Assembly: GCA_019321725.1 (NCBI GenBank)
Contig: CM033106.1
Span: 15,040,551 to 15,104,550 of the forward strand
From: Paulownia fortunei
Taxonomy: Eukaryota > Streptophyta > Magnoliopsida > Lamiales > Paulowniaceae
Reading direction: 5' to 3'
DNA: 64,000 nt
The notes below the pieces were generated by a model that saw only the letters and a program-made list of their open reading frames with translations, searched no databases and was not told where the DNA came from. Positions within the stretch are counted from its first letter, which is position 1. Every line of letters starts with the position of its first letter. Of this stretch, positions 25,986 to 38,618 are shown one piece after another. A program made the position numbers and the translations under genes.

Positions 25986-27770
25986 ATTTAAGCATTCATT
26001 CAATTAATATCCATTTATGATATGGTCTTTAATAATAAATATCTCCCACTATTTTATTCAAATTCCATCACCCTCTAGATGGAAATTCGGGAATTTAATT
26101 TCTTTGTGGGCTTGAGGTCCAACTAGCCTTGCCATACACCCCATTTTATAAGCACATACAACAAAACTAAAAGGTAGCTAACAACATTAGCAATTGCATC
26201 CCCATGCAACTCTCAACCTATTTTGCCTCACATCTTCTCATATACCCCAATTTTATGAGCCCATATGGCACTAAGTGTCAAACATTACCCATCAAACATC
26301 CATGTAGATGGAGCATCTAAACGTTCCACGACTCATGGTCAAAGATAAAGACAAGTCCACCCATGGGCATCTCAATGCTTAGTAGTGGGCACAGCTTGCC
26401 TACACTTAGCACATCCCACGACTCATGGCCAATAGACTAAATATGGTAGCGTATCGTCATGCCACTACTTTTTGATAGAAGGCATGGACGATTGGGTCCC
26501 ACCCAATATTACCCATTTATGCTTGATATCGAACTAATAAAGGTTCTTAACTTGAAATATTTTCAAGTGAGGGTCATACTAGATTTATTATACTAGGTCT
26601 CATCATTTTCTTTTCTTGTTTATTTAATGTTTACTATCCTAACGATGACAAGCATACATTATAAAAAAGCATTAAATAAACATAACATGTATCACATACA
26701 TACTAAAATAAATAGATGATCATGAGCCTTTAATCCTATGCGATCCACTCAAGCCAAAGTGGATCTAGGTCAATCTAAGGGTAATAATTAAAATGCAAAT
26801 AGACCTATCTATTACATAAATATATCCCATACATTCATGGGTCTTGTTTCCTTACTTTTCCTCCATCTTCACTCAATCTTCTTATAATGTCCGCCAAATT
26901 ACAAAAAGATTAACCTCACCGCCTAATTCTACTATCATTACATTTGCTAAAACTACAAAAAACCTTAGAACAATTCCAAAGGCAGATACATAGGAGGGAG
27001 ATAAAAGTACATCAAGAATAAAACAAAGAAATGTGAGACTCGTAGGCCTCATTTTAATTAAAATCCAAAATTAACCAATTATGCAGAAAATTAAACCAAT
27101 CACATTAGTCTAGGCTCCATGATCATCCAATTAGCATGCTTAATATAAATCATCACTTGGTAATAAAAATATATAAATTTATTGATTATGTTATGTGCAA
27201 TTTCTTTCAAATTTTGGATTTTTTTTGAAAAATGATTTTTCAAAAATTAAAATTAACATTTAATTTTAAAATGAAAAATCATAAATTCATGTAACAATTA
27301 CATAACGAGGTAGGATGGACAATAGCTCAAGAAGGCTGCTGCCTATCGAGTGGCTCGGTAGACCACCTGTTGGGTGGCTGGGTGCCCGCATGTCGGGTTG
27401 TCAGCACTCCAATTTTTTTAATATCCAAGAATTCAAGATTTTCACAAAATCTTTATTTCATAGTTTCTTGATCTCATCAAGAAATTTTGAAAACTTGATA
27501 AAAACTAATTTTCTTGATTAAGAAATCAACTTATTTGATTTTATTTGTTTATTTTTTTATTTCTTGCCACATTTCTAGAAATTCAAGATTTCACAAATCC
27601 AATTTCTTAACTCGTCTCAATTCTTAAAATATTTCAACATTTAAAACAATTAATAATATTAGTCCCAAATAAAGAAATTAATTGATTCAAAACCAATCAC
27701 ACATATAAATATTTAATCTATCACATATATTAAATAAATATAATCGAAAAATATCATAAATGCACAAACA
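25986..27770 (-). mobile_element. Long leader of the copia element
   Basis: About 1.8 kb of non-coding sequence between the PBS and pol. It shares blocks with 8967-9688, 19086-19432 and 59480-61330. It contains a short GC-rich stretch (27308-27410) in otherwise AT-rich sequence. A 68-codon open stretch across it is not conserved in the sister leaders. Confidence 0.65.
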
Positions 27771-27784
27771 TGGCTCTAATACCA
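27771..27784 (-). other. Primer-binding site, tRNA-Met type
   Basis: The minus strand reads TGGTATTAGAGCCA, one base off the common TGGTATCAGAGCC, one base inside the 5' LTR. Confidence 0.85.
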
Positions 27785-27785
27785 C

Positions 27786-29862
27786 AGTTGGGTTGTGCGA
27801 TCCCGGGAAACGTATACGCAGCGAAATTTAAAAACTTTTCAAAAACATAAATATATATTACAACATATGTAATTAAAACAAATCCTGGAATCTTTTCGTG
27901 ATTATTCAGTTGTGCATTTTTCTGATAGTTAAAGTAAGAAAGTTTCAGAAACTCTTATCTTGATTTGCACTCCGACTGATGTAGAGATTGAAATAATTCA
28001 AATCGTTATCCCTGCATGAAAGTATCTTCATATTCTTCAATTCAAAACCCTTTAATTAAAATTTGATTCGCTTCTAGGATCCCAAATATTATTTGTCTAA
28101 CGGTATCTGCACCTTGGGTGCCCACTCGCAATCGAATCCTATGCTAGTAGTTTTCGATTCGATAATTCTATTCTAGAACGATTTTATTTAGAACAAGAAC
28201 ACACCAACAATTAGTGTTTTAGGTGTTTAATTTAATTCTCAATTCAACAATTAAATCAAGAATTAAACTAGATAAAGTTTGGTGAACTTTTGGAGATTGA
28301 AAGCAAAGAAGGGACGAATTTTTAGAGATGAAAGAAAACTATTTTTCTTCACAAAAATCTGCAATCAAAATCCCCATAAAAATATTCAAGAAGATTGTCA
28401 ATCAAAACTATCACAAGTCCTTTCAATATAGGACTCTTCTTCCTTTTTATCTCCAACTCTTTTGGTAAGTTTCCTTATCCATAAGAACTTTCCTTTTTTC
28501 TTATTACCTCTTAGAAATTGAATTCCCAATTCAACTTCCTCTAGGAATTGGATTTCCAATCTAATTTTCTAATGGGCTTCCTCTAAGCTCACACCTAATG
28601 GGCCTAGGCCTAAGTAATTAATTAAGCTCCACTTTAATTGATCCAATCAATTAAATTAATTCATTTAATTAATTAGGCTTATCTTACTTAATTGATTCAA
28701 TCAATTAATTGAATTAATTCCACACTTGAATTAATTTAATCCCCATTAATTAATCACATTAATTAATTTAATCCAACACTTGGATTAATTTCTAGGCTAG
28801 AAATGGACTTGTCCAAGTTTTGTGTATGACCCCTTAGGTTCACTTTAAGCTAGCCGTGGGCTCACAACTCTTGTGACTTAGTTGGATAATTAATTATTCT
28901 GATTAATTAATCCAATTAAATAATTCTCTTGGAATTAACTCATTAATTCCAAGTACCCACAGACATGGAAAGCACCTAGCAATGCATCATGACTCCTAGT
29001 CTAAGGTGAATGTGCAAACCTATTTCAATAATGAATACTATGCAAGTATGGTCTTTCAGTCATCTAATCTCCCAATTAAGCCTAAGGAATAGATGTTGAG
29101 TCGAAACCCATTAACTCAATAACTATGTTTCCATTCCTAGTAGTTTGACTTGATGATGAATAATTAGAAAACTCCATGTCTAATTTCCATCCAACCTTGG
29201 CCAAGAATTTTAGAGTCAAGTACAGTGGAACATATAGGAGATTCACCTATTCATCTAGATAGGTGACGGATCCTTTGTTAGCCACTCATTAATCTCCATA
29301 CATGAAGATGTTACACCCAATATAAACCTCTTATGATTGTCATGCAATCAAAAAATACATCAAAGTACAAGATGTCATGCACAATGTTACCATGGTGCCT
29401 CAAGTCCAAGGACTAATTCTTGCACTATCATAACGAGAAAATTCCCATTCGACAATAGAATATTTTCAATTAGGAATTTTCAGGTGGGGTTGTTCAGTGT
29501 ACTTGTTCCTAACAAGCACCCACATACATGCACTAGTGTCTCCATAATAATACCTATAGAACGAGGCATCCTCCTTTCGAGCCTGCATCGTATGCGCAAG
29601 TATCAATGGGATCAATGATGTCCCATCTCATTGATCCTTAACTTGGAACATTTTAAGATCACAACCTTATAGGCATATTCCACAATCACCATCATATGCG
29701 CAACCATGTCCCATAGCTATGTGTGATCTAAGGACTTTATCTAATTCTTATGATAAATTTAAGATAAAGATTACCATTTAAATGATATTAATATAAATAA
29801 GAATGATTTGCAAGAGTATAAAAATAGCCAGAACAATTGGCACACCGGGCACTACTCTAACA
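27786..29862 (-). repeat. 5' LTR of the copia element
   Basis: 2077 bp, starting AGTTGGGTTG (worn TGTTGGG) and ending CACTACTCTAACA on the plus strand. It pairs with 20874-22992 over its full length. Confidence 0.88.
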
Positions 29863-31763
29863 CTTTGATGCATAAAGAAAGGGTTTGTGGTTGGAAATAT
29901 TTTATAGAAAATAGTTGTGCGAGAAACTATCACCTTGCTGTATTCTTGTGTTTTAGGCTTCAAAAGTGTATGGTGTGTTGAATAAAACCTATAATTATCA
30001 TCATATACGTGTTTATATATGAGTTAAGAGTATTGGAATGAATTTTGATCAGTTAGAAATTGAAATAGAGAATGATATTGGAGAAACACTCAAACTGCCA
30101 AAGTACCAAAATCTGTTTTGGTGTGCTGTGAAGGAGACTGAATTAGGGGAGCTAAATCCATTAGTTTTGGCAAGAATATAATCTGGTTTTCTCTGTGTAT
30201 ATGTTATATAAGTGTGGTAAAAATTTGGGAGAGATTGAATATACGTAAGGGTGCCAAAACCATTAATGTCATGAAGTGTGCAAAACTGTCATGGTAGGAA
30301 AATAATATGTTTCAGTATGTTGTGAAGAGAGCTGAACTTGGGAAGATATGTCCATGAGTTTTAGAAATTCTATGATATGGTTACATTTATATACATGTTA
30401 TCTAAGTGTGGTAAGAATTTGGGAGTGATTGGATATGTTTAGGGATGTCAAAATTATCATGCAACTAAATTGGACAACAAGTAAATATGAAAATGTGAAT
30501 CTGTCCCATTTAATAACTTAACATATTTCAACCTAGACATGTTGCTATTGAGTGCTAACAATTAGGTACATGATATTAGAGTTATAATACTTCAATCATA
30601 TGATGTTTACATGTGTCTAAGATGAGAAATTAAGGTATTGGAGGGACTAGATTGGGTTCTAGTTTGTAAAACCTAGATAGCTTGGTGTTTAAGGTCTTAG
30701 TATGATATTTTATGCTTTCAACTTGCCAAATTGGGAATGGTGCTTGATGTTGGTAATATTACAGGCTATTTTACATCTAAGATTGGAGGGGAACAATAAA
30801 CAAATCTAGACTAAGCCACCAACCAAGAGAAAGGTAAGTAAAGATTCATTTATAACTACAATGCATAGACATAGTAAATGTGTGATTTATATATATTACC
30901 ATAGATCATATGTGAAAAGCAGAGGACACACATTACTATCATTCATGTTCATTGAGCATACATACATGGGCATTGGCACGTGCATGCATCATATATGAGC
31001 ATTGTGATAAATCTTGCATTGCACGGCATGATTCTGAGAAAGAAAAATATTTTGCTGATCACTACTAGTGCACCGAAGCATGCATGGATTTACATAGTTT
31101 TATGCATGGATTTGCACGCTTTTATGATTATTGACCATTAGATTATGGCGGTGTACAGAGTTTTTTTCCGGTGCATAGGATAGTAGCGTTGGTCAGGGGC
31201 CCAAGAAAGAAATGATTTTGAGAGAAATATTTTAATGCATAAACTTGCATTGTGGCATAGCATTTTGAGATGCATGACTTGATATTGTGGATTATTCTTT
31301 GACATGCATAATCTTTACTTGCTGAGCTTTAGCTCGTATAGTTTATGCATTATAGGTGAGTATGACGATGCTTGAAGTATCTTTTACTGGATAGGCGGCT
31401 ATTGGAGCTCCTACAGGTGTCTGAGGGAGTGTGTACATAGATGATGACCTGTTGGGCTATTTTATTGGCTTGTTATATTTTGAGTCTGTTGTATTATATT
31501 TTTAGATTAGTTCTATATTTTGCTTTTAAAACTTTACTATAAATAAGTAAATATTGTGGTCGTAGTGGGTGTTGTGCTTTTATATAAATATTGATCCTGC
31601 AGTATACATGATCTGTGTGAGAAAGTATTTTAAACAGGATTGTGCATATAAGAAGTGATTTATCTTTTTTTAAATGTTACAAAAAAAAATATTCCATGCA
31701 TGCACACAGCTATCATGTCAAATTATACAATATATATGGTTGTGTAGTGATGGTGGTGCTACA

Positions 31764-31768
31764 CATTC
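31764..31768. repeat. Target-site duplication (right), cattc
   Basis: Directly follows the LTR end GTGCTACA; partner of ccttc at 19938-19942. Confidence 0.75.
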
Positions 31769-33030
31769 GTTGTTAACTTCAACTTGCTTAAGATGGAAAC
31801 TAGTCTTGCTGAACTGGTTGACATGTTAAAGATGACTTAGTCTACTATGAAGATGGACAAGTCAGTCATGCTTGTTGGATCCTCGTCCAACTCAAATGTT
31901 GCAAAGCTTATGAATAAGAAGGGAAGAGGAAAGTGTTTCTCAAAATCCAAAGTCATGAAGGCAACTGGTGGGGTCTCGAAGAGTTCCAAAGCTGATGACA
32001 AATGCCATTATTGTGGCAAACCTAGGCATTGGAAGAGGAACTGCAAGGAGTACCTTGCAAGCCTGAAAAGTTCAAGTATTTATTTTGTTAACTTCTCAGT
32101 TAACGATACTTTTTAGGTAATAGATACCGAATATAGATCTAATTTTACAATTATTCAAATGATGGCAAGAAGCTGGAAGGTAAGTAGAGGAGAGATAGTC
32201 TTGTGGCTGGGGAATGGAGCAAAGATTGCTGCATTAGCTATAGGAAGTGTCAACTTAGCTTTAGAAAATAGAGTAGTTTTAGTTTTAAACAATTGTCTTT
32301 ATGTTCTAGAGATTGTTGAAAAGATTTTACCTTTTCAATAAAACATGGAAGTTGTTATATTTTTAAAGATTCAGTTTTGATTACCTCTAGCATATTGATG
32401 AATGATTTATATTCTATTACTCCTTATAACTCCTTTTTCCAATTCAACACAAAAAAGAAAAATTAGATAATCAGAGTTCCTAACTCTTATGGCATGCTAG
32501 ATTAGGTCATATCTCTAAGAAGAGAATTCATAATTTGGCTAAATTGCTCAATCTTTTGAAAGAGCAAGGAATGCAACATGTGAGTTATGTCTCAAGGGAA
32601 AGATGACAAAATAATTATTTGTCGGACAAATGAAGCGAGCTAAAGATCTATTGGACTGATCCATTCGGATGTATGCGGACCACTAAGTATTAATGCTCGT
32701 GGGAACTATCACTACTTTATAAACTTTATCAATGATTATTCTAGGTATAGTTATGTCTATCTTATGAGGTACAAATCTAAAGCTTGTGAAAAGTTCAAAA
32801 AATTCAAATGTGAGGTGGAGAAATAAACTAGGCTAAGTATCAAGGCTCTTTGATCATATCAAGGAGGTGAATACTTGAGCATAGAGTTTCTTGATTATCT
32901 AAAAGAGAAATGGATTCTCTCCCAGTAGACCTCTCCTACTACTTCTCAACTTAATAGAGTTATCGAGTGTAGGAATCGAACCCTGTTAGATATGGTTCAA
33001 TTGATGATGAGTTTCACTAGCTGGAGATGG
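31769..33030 (+). pseudogene. copia gag 3' part, protease, integrase 5' part
   Basis: Continuation of the gag at 19433. An open stretch 31847-32116 carries a basic region and a complete zinc knuckle (32003-32044, CHYCGKPRHWKRNC, pattern C-x2-C-x4-H-x4-C). The protease site near 32119-32130 reads IDTE, where a family-like DTG would be expected, so the glycine is changed. RGEIVLWLGNGAKIAAL follows (32159-32341). The GAG-pre-integrase (CELCLKGKMTK, near 32580) and the first part of the integrase follow with frameshifts. The copia match ends near 33020 after MMSFTS. RT and RNase H are not found downstream. Confidence 0.8.
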
Positions 33031-33866
33031 CTCGAGTGGCCTACTAGGGGTAGATTTGGTCCGACTTTAGAGAGAGCACCAATTACACTAGGAAGAATCA
33101 CCATTACACAACCCACATCATTTCTAATTACAATTAAGTCGGGTTCATAACAATATAGGATGACTAAACTAATGCCTTGACTCTCCTTAGTATTGAATTC
33201 AATCCCCTAATCTTCTTATGTCTTAGTTAATCTTGTCAATTCTATAGTTGTTGCTTTCTAATTCAATTACCACTATTATCATTAGGTTAAATATAGTTTA
33301 GGTGGTCTATACTTGGCTACTTACACACATACTCAATTGGGAAATGATACTCTACCCATTTTTTATTACTTGGTAACACCATGCACTTGCAGTGTGTAAC
33401 ACCTATTATGGGTCAGCAGTCTTCAAGCATTTTATATTACTTTTTATCTATTTTACAAGATTCTTATAGGAAAATAGAAGCAGTGAAAAGATGTCCAAGA
33501 AATTCAAGAAAAGGCTTAGCCAGAAACTCCAAAACAGAGGGGCTACAACTCCAATTACAACTCTAGGCAAACTTTGTATTATGAGCATAATGTCTTGCTC
33601 CAAAGTTTAATTGGCATTATACTTGATAACTAAGAAAACAAGAGATATAGCTGCAATATCTATGTTTACCACGCATCCTAATTTGCTCGTTATAAAAGAG
33701 AAATTTTGAGTTAAAAAGTTAGTACTGGACTGAAACTTTTAAATGTGCCACATCTCAGTTTATTTAGCATAACTTTGTGTAACTATTTGATATTGAGTTA
33801 ATTCAAGATGATATGAAAAGTGAACAGATATGAAGACAACAAAAGCTAACTCATCCAAGAAGAAGG
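33031..33866 (+). other. Unassigned retroelement-like DNA
   Basis: No domain was recognised. From about 33300 the sequence appears continuous with 39241 onward once the solo LTR at 33867-39235 is removed. It is therefore probably one older element, perhaps gypsy LTR or 3' internal sequence. The 61-codon open stretch at 33381-33566 resembles nothing I know. Confidence 0.4.
33862..33866. repeat. Target-site duplication (left), gaagg
   Basis: Precedes the LTR start TGTTCG; the right partner is aaagg at 39236-39240, one transition apart. Confidence 0.65.
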
Positions 33867-34338
33867 TGTTCGATTTATGTGATCCCGGAGTATGCGCAGC
33901 GAAAAAATAAAAGTTTAAAAATAAATATGCTATAACAATTACAGCGTCACCCCAGATCCGATACAATTTTTACCAATCTCGCAATTTCCAATGGTGTGAT
34001 AAATAAATTAAAATAGTTTCAATTTATATATTTCATTGTACTACGGTTATCGTAGGGATTGAAGTAATCGATTGCTAGCCCCTTTTTGAATTCTGGTTCA
34101 GAGGGATCAAAACGTCTCCCCTCTAAAGAAGTCCACACGTTGAGCAGGAACATGGAATCCGAACTCCGCTAACAATCTGAATTCATTTACTAACCTAGTT
34201 AATGGAGTGAATATGGTGAATATTAATTCTTCTTATCAACTTCTGATGAAAGAATTAATACTTAGACAAAAAGATAGAATTTTTGTGGAATAAAGGATGG
34301 GAAAAGAAAAATATTTTTTCTCTCTCTAATTCTATGAT

Positions 34339-34382
34339 GGCTGAAAATTTGAGGGCTTCTATTAGCCTCAAATTTTCGGCCC
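34339..34382 (-). other. Hairpin downstream of LTR TATA box (solo LTR)
   Basis: The arms GGCTGAAAATTTGAGG and CCTCAAATTTTCGGCC pair at 15 of 16 positions. It is the counterpart of 16279-16320 in another LTR copy on the opposite strand. Confidence 0.6.
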
Positions 34383-34886
34383 CTATACTTTATATAAGAG
34401 GACTAAAAAATTCCAAGAGTTACACTCTTGTTATTTTTTGTCTCCTTTTAATTGGTTGGAAGTTTTTTGTTATCCCAAATCTCCAACTCTATCCCTTCAT
34501 CTCTTCCAAAAATATTTAGAATCTCTCAATAATTTCAAATATTTGAATTTCCATCCTTTTTCAACAACTCACATAGGTCTCTCCTAACGGGCCTCTTTGA
34601 ATTAGACTTGGAATTAAAATAAATCTCACAATTAATCCAATTAATTATTTTTACCCAAATTTAATTAATTAATTCTATCTGGCCCACCTAATCGAATTAG
34701 ATCAATAAATAATTTAATTATTTAATTGAGTAAATTAATTTAATAATTAAATTAATTTTTGGTCCACATAATTAATTTGATCCAATCGAATAATTGTTTC
34801 ACTCCAATTAGGCTTCTAAATCTTATTAGGTCCAACTAAATAATCTTATTATTTAATTAAATAATGAATTCAACTTATTGAATTAA

Positions 34887-37800
34887 TGTAATACCCAATC
34901 CTCATACTATATAAGATGCTAATGTGATTCATGCATTACATTCTACTTATATGTTAATCTGCATTAACATTTACATGGCATCTTATATAGCATTCTTAAT
35001 TGTTAGACCTCTAATGCTATCACATGATATTAGTGGTTGATATCTTATAACCTAATTAGAAATTCAATATTTAGATAAGATAAAGAATATATTGGTCAAT
35101 CTATTGGATATTCATAGGTTCTATGTTATAATTTTAGAAGTAATTCAAGGTATTACTAGGAAGCTAATATGTTTCGATTCAACTAGATCAAGGTGTTTTA
35201 AAGGTATACATCTATAAACTAATAATACTTGGGATATTAAACATGATATAATTTGATTTAAGTGTCATATTTCAAGATCCCTATGTGCATATGATTTTAG
35301 AAATGAAAACTAGACAATCTATTTAAGAATCGGATGTCAATCGATTTAAAAATCAAATGAACAGTTAAGAAATTTGAGTAGAATTTATTATTCGATCATA
35401 CAGAAATTAAAATAAGTTGTAAATAAAGAAATAAATGCTTAGAAACACCATATTAGAGGTGTATAAGTTGTGTATAATATCATATTTAAACCGCCATTTG
35501 ACACCTCAAGCTTTGCCACCTCATGCTTTCTTATTAAGCTCAAGCTAACACCTCAAACCCTTTACCCTTAAGCCACAACCAGACCCTCATTTCAGCCATT
35601 TTCAGCTTCCAAACACACACCTTAAGGTCTCCAAGTGCTCCAAATTGATTCCAAGTTGAAATAAAAGCAAGAAAAATAAATGAGAAATGATTACCATCAA
35701 GTTTAACCTCAAAATCTGCATAGGTAATACTTATCTATGGTTTTGCCTTTGGTTTTCAGGTTATTCAGAATAGTTTTATTGTTTATTAAGCTTTCAATAT
35801 CTCTTATAAAAGTATTAGGAAGTTTTCAATTAGACTTTGGTGCACAAAGAAATGGTTTTTGATGACAAACACTTAATAGGAAATACTTGTGGCAAAAACT
35901 ATCACCTTACTATTTTCTTGTATTTTAGGCTTCAAAAGTGTATGGTATAATGAATAAAACCTATAATTATTACCATTTACATGTCCATATATGAGTTAAG
36001 AGTATTGTAATGAATTTTGATCGGGTAGAAATTGAAATAGAGCATGATATTGGATAAACACTCAAACTGCCAAAGTAGCAAAAACTATTTTTGTGCTGTG
36101 AAGGAGACTGAATTAGAGGAGTCAAATTCATGAGTTTTGGAAATTCTATGGCATGGTTATATGTTTTTATATATTAGCTAAGTGTGGTAAAAAGTTTAGA
36201 GTGAATAAATATGCATAAGGATGCAAAAATTACTATAAAAATAGAAATCTGTTATATTTTACTACTTGGCATGCTTCAACATATCTATGGTAAAATTAAT
36301 GTTTAGCATTTAGAGAACTATTATAAGATTTATAACACATCAATTAGATGATTTTATCATACATTTAACATGAGAAATTAACGTACTTAGGAGATTGTAT
36401 TAGGTTTTAGTCCCTAAGTAGTAAAGTTTGATTGGTACATAATTAAATAGAAATTCAAGGTCCTTGTATAGGATTAAGCATAATGAACTTATTGATTGAG
36501 GATAGTGATTGATATCTTATATTTTTACAGATTATTCACACCTAAGGTTGGGGAGTAACACCTAAGAAACTAAGAAGTAAGACACGATTGATTAAAGGTA
36601 AGTGAAAATCTATTTGCAACTACAATGCATGGACATAGTATTTCTTGCCTTATCTATATTAAATGTGATCCTTGTATCTTGATGAGTGTATTATGAGTAT
36701 TATAAATATTTTATAGTGCATATATTGCTTGGATGATGGGACATGGGATCCGTTGTGTCATTAAACATGCCATTCATCAGCATTTACACGTGCATGCATA
36801 ACACGTGCTCACAATGGGATGGTTACATGTTTTAATATGTTTTTGTATGAATGAAAACTCAAGTGGGATAGACTTGAAGCTAAAACCAAGCTAGTTAAGC
36901 TAGTTTCTAGCAAAATGGATAGTCTTGTCAAATATGCTTAATTTAGTTATCTCTATTAATATTGTAATGCTTATATTATGTTTGGAAAGTTCCTATAAAT
37001 GATTGTGAACAACAACAATTAGTTTGCTTAATTGAAAGTTACAATCAATTTAAGTTAGAATCGAGTTTACGTTATGTTAATTTCGATTGTGTGCATGTTT
37101 TAGGGGCTGCCCTAATATTTATATTTGAATTATAGTAATTTAATGGCTGCCCTAATATTTAATGTCTTGAATTAGTAGCAAAATATGGAAGTATGCATTA
37201 TTTTTAGAGGTCATGTAATTGATATGGAGTTGTTTACAAAGGATTGAGAAGTGTATATGATTTTAATTAGAATAGATTATGTGATTTATTAAAAAGATAT
37301 TGAAAGGTACATGATTTGATTATGTTAGGCCTTTAACACATCTCATCTTCCAAAGAGATTGGCCTTTTCACTTAGCATAAAGCGGACTTGAGGTAAGTTG
37401 AAACTTTCATTTATTGTTTGTATCACAAAAATCATATAATTGAAGGTACATGATTATTAGTGATTTATTAGTGGTTGCCCTAATGTTTAATGTCTTGAAT
37501 TACTAGTAAAATATGGAGTATGCATTGTTTTTGAGGTCATGTCATTGATATGGAATTGTTTACAAATGATTAAAAAGTGTATATGATTTTAATTATAATA
37601 GATTATGTGATTTATTAAAAGGATATTGAAAGATACATGATTTGATTATGTTAGGCCTTTAATACATTTTATCTTCCAAAGAGATTGGCATTTTCACTTA
37701 CCACAAAGCGGACTTGAGGTAAGTTAAAACTTTCATTTGCTGTATCACAAGAATCATATAATGTTGTTCCTGTTTTTAATGCGATTGCCATTATTTTCCA

Positions 37801-38618
37801 AATGATGTAATGTTTGATGCATTTGTGGTTCATGAAGTATGACATTATTAAGAATATAATGAGGTTTTTGAAAAGGAAGTATGGTACTTGATTGATGGCC
37901 AGGTAGACAAGGGAATGCGGGAGTGACCGACAGACCCAACAAATGGTGGCAAATACTTGAGGTTAAAAAACTGGTATAGGAAAGCCACAATATTGAGAAA
38001 GAATGCGGCTAATACCTGACGTTGAAAGACCAAGTATGGAAATCTCGTATTATTTCTTTCATTAGCCAATTATTATGAACAGGTTCTGAAAACCACGATC
38101 TATCACTATTAGTTAGGTACCACACTTCAAGGACCCTAAAGAATGATTTATGAATGAAAGTTTTTAAATTGAATAATGCAGTTAATGATTTATGAGATAT
38201 GCATGTATGCTATTTGTTATTGCATCAATTTCACCTTACTAAGCCTTTAGCTCATTAGATTAATGTGATGCAGTGGAAATATAAAGGTTTAGAGGTTGAA
38301 TAAGTCTCTAAAGCGGCTAGACAGAGATTTGTTCATATGCCATGCTTCAAGCTGTTTTGTAGCCTATTATGAAAACTTTGTTTTGTTTTTTAAATAAACC
38401 ACTCTATTATGATTTTGTAAACAGATGTACTTAGTTTTGATTTATGTATATGGGCGTTTAAAATAAAATGAAAAAACAAATAAATTCAAGTTCTTTCTCT
38501 AGCTAAAACAGGGAACTTTTACTAAAACCATAACTCTAGTATTGATGAAAAGTTAACATTTCTTGACGTAACTGTAACATCTTATTTAGGTTCTGTAGTT
38601 AGGTTAAAGGGTGTTACA
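34887..38618 (+). mobile_element. Chimeric Tekay-type LTR inserted in the solo copia LTR
   Basis: Starts TGTAATACCCAATCCTC and ends GGGTGTTACA. The first about 2 kb match the LTR at 19943/29863-31763 (same 'ctttggtgcacaaagaaa' and 'aaggttggggagtaac' blocks). From about 36950 the sequence is different and carries a local tandem duplication. No target duplication is seen (attaa against gacgg), and about 500 bp of the host LTR are missing at the site. It may be the product of recombination between two related insertions. No coding region is evident. Confidence 0.6.
37120..37765. repeat. Local tandem duplication, period about 326 bp
   Basis: The block from 'ctgccctaatatttaatgtc' to 'gcggacttgaggtaag' recurs with an offset of 326 bp ('gcggacttgaggtaag' at 37382 and 37708). 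A shorter third start of the block lies near 37105. Copies differ at scattered positions. Confidence 0.8.

Larger units (their letters stand above)
20874..29862 (-). mobile_element. Complete-structure copia element, minus strand
   Basis: Two LTRs in direct orientation (20874-22992 and 27786-29862), a PPT at the left LTR (22993-23010) and a tRNA-Met-type PBS at the right LTR (27771-27784) define a minus-strand element of 8989 bp. LTR ends are TGTTGG..CTAATA and AGTTGG..CTAACA, worn forms of TGTTGG..CTAACA. In the first 250 bases the LTRs differ at roughly one base in ten by eye, mostly transitions, so the insertion is old. Flanking five bases are tttta and ctttg, which differ by two transitions; the uninserted relative near 35840 reads ctttg. 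The internal region is only 4.8 kb and has almost no gag. Confidence 0.88.
19943..31763 (+). mobile_element. Solo Tekay-type LTR interrupted by a copia element
   Basis: Starts TGTGATACCCGAGCC and ends GTGGTGCTACA. Net length is about 2.8 kb once the copia insertion (20874-29862) is removed. The ends match those of the complete Tekay element at 43499-55146 in sense orientation, and the body matches the LTR copies at 34887, 47117-49811 and 57040-58394. Flanking duplications are ccttc/cattc. Gag coding sequence of a copia element lies directly on both sides, and no internal Tekay region is present, so this is a solo LTR left by LTR-LTR recombination. Confidence 0.85.

Noticed and set aside
29337..29618. 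93-codon open stretch also present at 22466-22693
   Set aside because: Both lie at the same place in paired LTRs of one copia element. Similarity follows from the LTR pair, and no protein family is recognisable.
33381..33566. Basic 61-codon open stretch as a possible host gene
   Set aside because: Flanked by retroelement-like DNA, no motif, no start context; retained only as unassigned sequence.
37754..38069. Two overlapping minus-strand open stretches
   Set aside because: Inside an LTR, in conflicting frames and with no recognisable motif.
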